From Streptomyces cupreus (GTDB taxonomy: Bacteria > Actinomycetota > Actinomycetes > Streptomycetales > Streptomycetaceae), in assembly GCF_014257025.1 (NCBI RefSeq), contig NZ_JACMSF010000015.1, forward strand, positions 1-64,000: a stretch of DNA of 64,000 nucleotides, written 5' to 3'. The notes under the pieces were generated by a model. That model saw nothing but the letters and a program-made list of their open reading frames with translations. It was not told the DNA's origin and did no database searches. The translations under genes and the position numbers were made by a program. Shown piece by piece: positions 60,711 to 64,000 of this stretch (within the stretch, counting starts at the first letter, position 1; each line of letters opens with the position of its first letter).

Positions 60711-61258
60711 CAGGTCTCCTCCGCGTCGTCCGAGGTCTGGCGTCTGCGCAGCACGTGGAAGTTCTCCACCGACACCAGTCGCAGCAGCTTGCGGCCCGAG
60801 TCCTGGCCGAACGGCCCGTCGCCGCCCATGCCGGGCCCGCCCTCGTAGTCCAGCCTGCAGCCCTGCGGCAGCGCGGACTCCTCCAGGCGCCGCGCGTCGC
60901 CGACGGCGGCCGGGACCGACGGGTCCGGGGTCTCGCCGAGGTTCAGCGCCAGCATGTGGGAGCGCATCGCGGCGAGCTTCTCCAGTGAGGCCCGCACCGG
61001 GCCGACGTCTCCGGCGGTGAAGAGCTCCGCGAGGTACTCCAGCGGGATGCGCAGGGTGTCGATGGCGCCGAAGACGTACACCTTCCAGCGGCAGGAGCCG
61101 GTGCAGTTCACCCCGTGCGTGGAGAAGGCGTCCGCCTCGCGACCGCCCGTGATCCGGACACTGTGCAGATCCGGCGCGGGAGTGCCGGGCCGGAAGAAGC
61201 GACCGGCCTTCAGCAGCGCCGCGCCGGGCTCCGTGGGCGGTATCCGGGTGTCGGTCAC
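60710..61258 (-). pseudogene. narG: narG'-'narH deletion chimaera
   Basis: A 182-residue in-frame fusion. Residues 1-62 are the NarG N-terminus, including the FS0 iron-sulphur motif H48-x3-C52-x3-C56 in STHGVNCTGSCRWKVYV. From residue 63 (nt 61072) the protein continues as the NarH C-terminus (FGAIDTLRIPLEYLAELFTA; later LDYEGGPGMGGDGPFG and VENFHVLRRRQTSD). Nearly all of NarG (about 1,200 residues) and the cysteine clusters of NarH are missing, so no enzyme can form. GTG 61258 keeps the original AAGGGAG site. Confidence 0.9.
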
Positions 61259-61336
61259 ATGCGCTCCCTTGCTTGCCCGTGGTCTCGAACCTAGGGCGGA
61301 GCCGGGGAGCGCACCCGCTGACGGCACCCGTACGGG

Positions 61337-62200
61337 TCAGAAGTCCGCGCGGCGCTCCCTGAGGAGCTTCGTCGTGCGGTCCGCGGTGGCGGCGCTGGTG
61401 GACATGTGGTCCAGGACCTCCAGATGGGCCGCGACCTCCGTGCGGGAGTCCAGGTACAGGGCGCCGGTCAGGTACTCGGTGAAGGCCATGTCGGGCAGCT
61501 CGGGCTCGGCGAAGCGGAACAGGGTGAAGGGGGCGTAGGTGCCGGGGTGCGGGCCGCGGGCGAACTCGGCGATCTGGAGGGTGACGCGGTCGCGCTCGGC
61601 GAATTCCAGGAGCTTGTCGATCTGCTCGCGCATCACCGAGGGGTGGTCGCTCACCGGGCGCCGCAGCACCGTCTCGTCCATGATCACCCAGAGGTGGGGG
61701 CGGTCCTCGCTCTCCAGCAGCCGCTGGCGCTCCATGCGCAGGGCCACATGCCGCTCGATCGCCGCGGGACCGGTCTGGCCTATGGTGCCCGCCTCCAGAA
61801 CGGCGCGCGCGTAGTCCTCGGTCTGGAGCAGGCCCGGCACGAAGTGCGGCTCGTAGGAGCGGATGATCCGGGCCGCGCCCTCCAGGCTCACATACAGGCT
61901 GAACCAGTCCGGCAGCACATCGTGGTACCGCTGCCACCAGCCCGGCTGATTCGCCTCCTCGGCCAGCGAGACGAACGCGGCCGCCTCCTCCTCGGGCACC
62001 CCGTAGGTCTCCAGCAGCACCTGCACGTACGGGATCTTCAGGGAGACCTCGGCCATCTCCATCCGCCGTACCGTCGCCGAGGCCACCCGCAGGACCTTCG
62101 CGGCCTCCTCGCGCTTGAGCCCGGCCGCCTCCCGGAGCTCCTGCAACCGCTTGCCGAGCACCACCTGACCCACGGTCGGCGCGGGCCGCCGCTCACTCAC
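61337..62200 (-). CDS. XRE-family regulator with DUF5753 domain
   Basis: A 287-residue protein. An N-terminal helix-turn-helix (LGKRLQELREAAGLKREEAA, then VLRVASATVRRMEMAEVSLK) is followed by the ~180-residue DUF5753 domain (FVPGLLQTEDYARAVLEAG; later YLDSRTEVAAHLEVLDHMST). In Streptomyces such proteins are usually paired with a small DUF397 gene; none is adjacent here. An ATTACC-GGTAAT palindrome lies 103 nt upstream. Confidence 0.9.
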   Translation of the reverse strand: MSERRPAPTVGQVVLGKRLQELREAAGLKREEAAKVLRVASATVRRMEMAEVSLKIPYVQVLLETYGVPEEEAAAFVSLAEEANQPGWWQRYHDVLPDWFSLYVSLEGAARIIRSYEPHFVPGLLQTEDYARAVLEAGTIGQTGPAAIERHVALRMERQRLLESEDRPHLWVIMDETVLRRPVSDHPSVMREQIDKLLEFAERDRVTLQIAEFARGPHPGTYAPFTLFRFAEPELPDMAFTEYLTGALYLDSRTEVAAHLEVLDHMSTSAATADRTTKLLRERRADF

Positions 62201-62302
62201 GCCACGCCTCCCCTACCCGCCGAACTACCCGTGCAGTGTGCCATGTTCCGCTTTCGCTCTCACCGGTTCGGCGATGAGGCGCTCGCCACTGCCGGGCCCG
62301 GC

Positions 62303-62319
62303 ATTACCCGGGAGGTAAT
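62303..62319. promoter_or_regulatory. ATTACC-N5-GGTAAT palindrome
   Basis: Perfect 6-bp arms around CGGGA lie in the divergent gap between the DUF5753 regulator and a small membrane protein gene. The TTACC half-site recurs in the operator-like repeat at 20731-20758. Confidence 0.5.
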
Positions 62320-62361
62320 CGACCCTGTCCCAGGGGCGCGGGATCGTTGCCTCACCGGGCT

Positions 62362-62385
62362 CCGGATCGGCGCACTCCGATCCGG
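62362..62385. promoter_or_regulatory. 9-bp inverted repeat upstream of the membrane protein gene
   Basis: CCGGATCGG and CCGATCCGG are exact inverted repeats separated by 6 nt, 47 nt before the ATG at 62432. This could be a leader hairpin or an operator. Confidence 0.45.
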
Positions 62386-62431
62386 GACCCGGGTTCCTGT
62401 TCAGACCCGACCCGACGGAGGGTGATTCGTC

Positions 62432-62857
62432 ATGTCCGCGACCCAGCTTGCCGCGCTCGCCCGGACCTCCGACCCGCAGGCCGTGCTCCGCCGGTTCCTC
62501 GCTCTCGACGCGCTGGTGACGGGGGCCAACGCCCTTGCCTACCTCGCCGTTTCCGGGCCGCTCGGGCGGCTGTTCGGGGTCGACTCGGCGCTGCTGCTCG
62601 AACTCGGGGTCTTCCTCGCCGTGTACGCCGGCGCCGTCGGATGGCTCGCCTCCCGCTCCCGGCCCGCCACCTTTCCGGTGCGGGCCGTGATCGAGGCCAA
62701 CTTCGCCTGGGCCGCGCTGAGTCTGGTCGCCCTCGCGGTGTGGCTGTCGCCGACCACGACCGGCGCGGTGTGGACCGTGACGCAGACGCTCACCGTCGCC
62801 GGGTTCGCCGCGCTGCAGCACATCGCCCTGAAGGGGCGTCAGGGCATCAGCGACTGA
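62432..62857 (+). CDS. Small integral membrane protein, unknown function
   Basis: A 141-residue protein with four hydrophobic segments (near residues 28-45, 52-72, 86-108 and 112-130). The segment RRFLALDALVTGANALAYLA resembles a recurring actinobacterial membrane family without known function. The ATG follows GGAGGG. Its last 19 nt overlap the convergent regulator gene. Confidence 0.78.
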   Translation: MSATQLAALARTSDPQAVLRRFLALDALVTGANALAYLAVSGPLGRLFGVDSALLLELGVFLAVYAGAVGWLASRSRPATFPVRAVIEANFAWAALSLVALAVWLSPTTTGAVWTVTQTLTVAGFAALQHIALKGRQGISD

Positions 62858-63639
62858 AGGTACTTGACCGTCGCCGGGTCGGCCGGGAGCAGTGTCTCGA
62901 TGGCCAGCTCGGCGACGGTCACGTCCATCGGGGTGTTGAAGGTGGAGATCGAGGAGATGAAGGACAGGACCCGGCCCCCGTGCTCGATCTGGAGCGGGAG
63001 CGCGAAGTAGGGGACCGGGTCCGCCGGTTCCTCGCTCGGGTCCTGCTCCGGCACCGGGTAGGCCGCCACCTCCTCGTACAGCTTCCGTAGCGCCGCGGAG
63101 CGGTGCAGGGCGATCTGCCGTTCCATCTGCGCGAGGAGATGGCCGCGCCACTCACGGAGGTTGCGGATGCGCGGCGCCAGGCCCTCCGGGTGGAGGGTCA
63201 GACGCATGGCGTTCAGCGGGGGAGCGAGGAGGTGCTCGGGGATGCCGTCGAGCAGCATCAGGATGCCCCGGTTGGCCGCGAGGACGTTGTACATCGCGTC
63301 CACCACGATCGCCGGGTAGGGCTCGTAACCCTGGATCAGCCGCTCCATGCCCTGGCGCACGGCGTCCAGCGCCGGGTCGTCCAGCGGGGTCTCCGGGTAG
63401 CGCGGCGCGTAACCGGCGGCCAGCAGCAGGGCGTTGCGCTCCCGGACCGGCACGTCCAGGTGCTCGGCGAGCCGCAGCACCATCTCCTCGCTCGGCCGGG
63501 AACGGCCCGTCTCGATGAAGCTGATGTGGCGGGCCGAGGAGTCGGCGCGCAGCGCCAGTTCCAGCTGACTGACCCGGCGCTGCTCCCGCCAGGCCCGCAG
63601 TAGCGGCCCGACGCCCCGGTCGGAGGAAGTGACGGTCAT
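62839..63639 (-). CDS. XRE-family regulator with MmyB-like ligand domain
   Basis: A 266-residue regulator. An N-terminal helix-turn-helix (LLRAWREQRRVSQLELALRA, SARHISFIETGRSRPSEEMV) is followed by an MmyB-type PAS-like domain (ALLLAAGYAPRYPETPLDDP; YPAIVVDAMYNVLAANRG) that binds fatty acids in the characterised family. Such genes usually regulate an adjacent divergent oxidoreductase; here the divergent neighbour is a pterin dehydratase gene. Confidence 0.9.
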   Translation of the reverse strand: MTVTSSDRGVGPLLRAWREQRRVSQLELALRADSSARHISFIETGRSRPSEEMVLRLAEHLDVPVRERNALLLAAGYAPRYPETPLDDPALDAVRQGMERLIQGYEPYPAIVVDAMYNVLAANRGILMLLDGIPEHLLAPPLNAMRLTLHPEGLAPRIRNLREWRGHLLAQMERQIALHRSAALRKLYEEVAAYPVPEQDPSEEPADPVPYFALPLQIEHGGRVLSFISSISTFNTPMDVTVAELAIETLLPADPATVKYLQSLMP

Positions 63640-63756
63640 GGCTCGACCGTAGACGAAGAACCGGCACCCGGGCGAAGCAACCCCTTCTGACCAGGGCTTC
63701 GGCGGGGCCTCTGTGGCAGTCTTGAAGGGAACCCGCAGCCCAGGAAGGAGCGGCGT

Positions 63757-64000
63757 ATGGCCGTCGAACCGCTGTCGCAGAAGGAGATCGAGGACCGCCT
63801 CGCGGAACTGCCGGGCTGGTCGCTGGACGGGGACCGCATCGCGCGTTCCTACCGGCTCTCCTCGCACTTCGCGGCCACCGCGATGGTCGTCCACATCGCC
63901 CAGGTCCAGGAGGAGCTCGACCACCACTCCGACCTCACGCTCGGCTACAACACGATCTTCCTGACCGTGAACACGCACAGCGTGGGCGGCGCGGTCACCG
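63757..64000 (+). CDS. Pterin-4a-carbinolamine dehydratase, 3' end outside window
   Basis: The 81 visible residues (start MAVEPLSQKEIEDRLAELPG) include the dehydratase motif HIAQVQEELDHHSDLTLGYN, with the catalytic histidines, and then the TVNTHSVGG strand. The full protein is about 100 residues. It recycles 4a-hydroxytetrahydrobiopterin after aromatic hydroxylation. The ATG follows AAGGAG. Confidence 0.88.
   Translation, partial: MAVEPLSQKEIEDRLAELPGWSLDGDRIARSYRLSSHFAATAMVVHIAQVQEELDHHSDLTLGYNTIFLTVNTHSVGGAVT

Overview
The window is a chromosomal segment of a Streptomyces-type actinomycete. GC content is very high, GTG starts and 1-8 nt gene overlaps are common, and TTA codons are nearly absent (I found two). 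The gene content is typical of the genus: crotonyl-CoA reductase, a gvpOAFG..JLSK gas-vesicle cluster, F420-dependent and radical-SAM enzymes, a SpoIIE-type phosphatase, SigB-family regulation and XRE/DUF5753 regulators. I see no tRNA, rRNA, CRISPR array, insertion sequence or prophage. From memory, the order ccr / hbd / ndh-tkt-ligD / gvp / sigma factor / nar resembles the S. coelicolor region around SCO6473-SCO6535; this was not checked by a search.

Layout. (1) 1-4389: ethylmalonyl-CoA pathway genes (partial ccr, TetR regulator, tandem-duplicated 3-hydroxybutyryl-CoA dehydrogenase), with clear palindromes in the promoter regions. (2) 4561-15495: singletons, including a TTA-containing HEAT-repeat gene, GNAT, RidA, a secreted tripeptidyl aminopeptidase-like hydrolase, a radical-SAM protein under a LexA-type box, a drug-efflux MFS protein with a C-terminal beta-sandwich tail, and a TTA-containing PAS-GAF-PP2C-ATPase phosphatase. 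(3) 15672-20722: an overlapping four-peptidase operon (M55, M20, S9, S66). (4) 20731-25678: small membrane proteins, GNAT, VOC, SDR, enolase-superfamily and F420-dependent enzymes. (5) 25844-30167: a translationally coupled trio of NDH-2-like flavoprotein, transketolase and LigD-type polymerase. (6) 30220-33750: the gas-vesicle operon, including a 54-residue acidic protein. (7) 33766-45325: a stress-related block. Two genes or operons here carry an identical SigB-type promoter (GTGTC-N14-GGGTAC), and the block ends in a SigB-family sigma factor. (8) 45490-58148: metallo-beta-lactamase proteins, DedA, a lysine-less aminotransferase-like protein, a membrane phosphodiesterase, a MoxR ATPase / metallopeptidase-vWA pair, OsmC, a CorA-like protein and GDPD. 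(9) 58149-64000: a second-type DnaK with a HAIR-like operator, then the remains of a narGHJI operon in which narG and narH are fused by deletion and narI is truncated, then two XRE regulators and a partial pterin dehydratase.

How it works together. The block from 38813 to 60108 looks like a general-stress region. Candidate SigB-type promoters precede the eRF1-like gene, the DUF2795-CBS-PfpI operon, the holin-like gene at 22101 and dnaK, and a sigma factor of that family lies inside the block. The strongest unexpected observations are the nar operon deletion chimaera, the repeated sigma-factor boxes, the degenerate HspR site on dnaK, the LexA box before the radical-SAM gene, and the MoxR / metallopeptidase-vWA pair.
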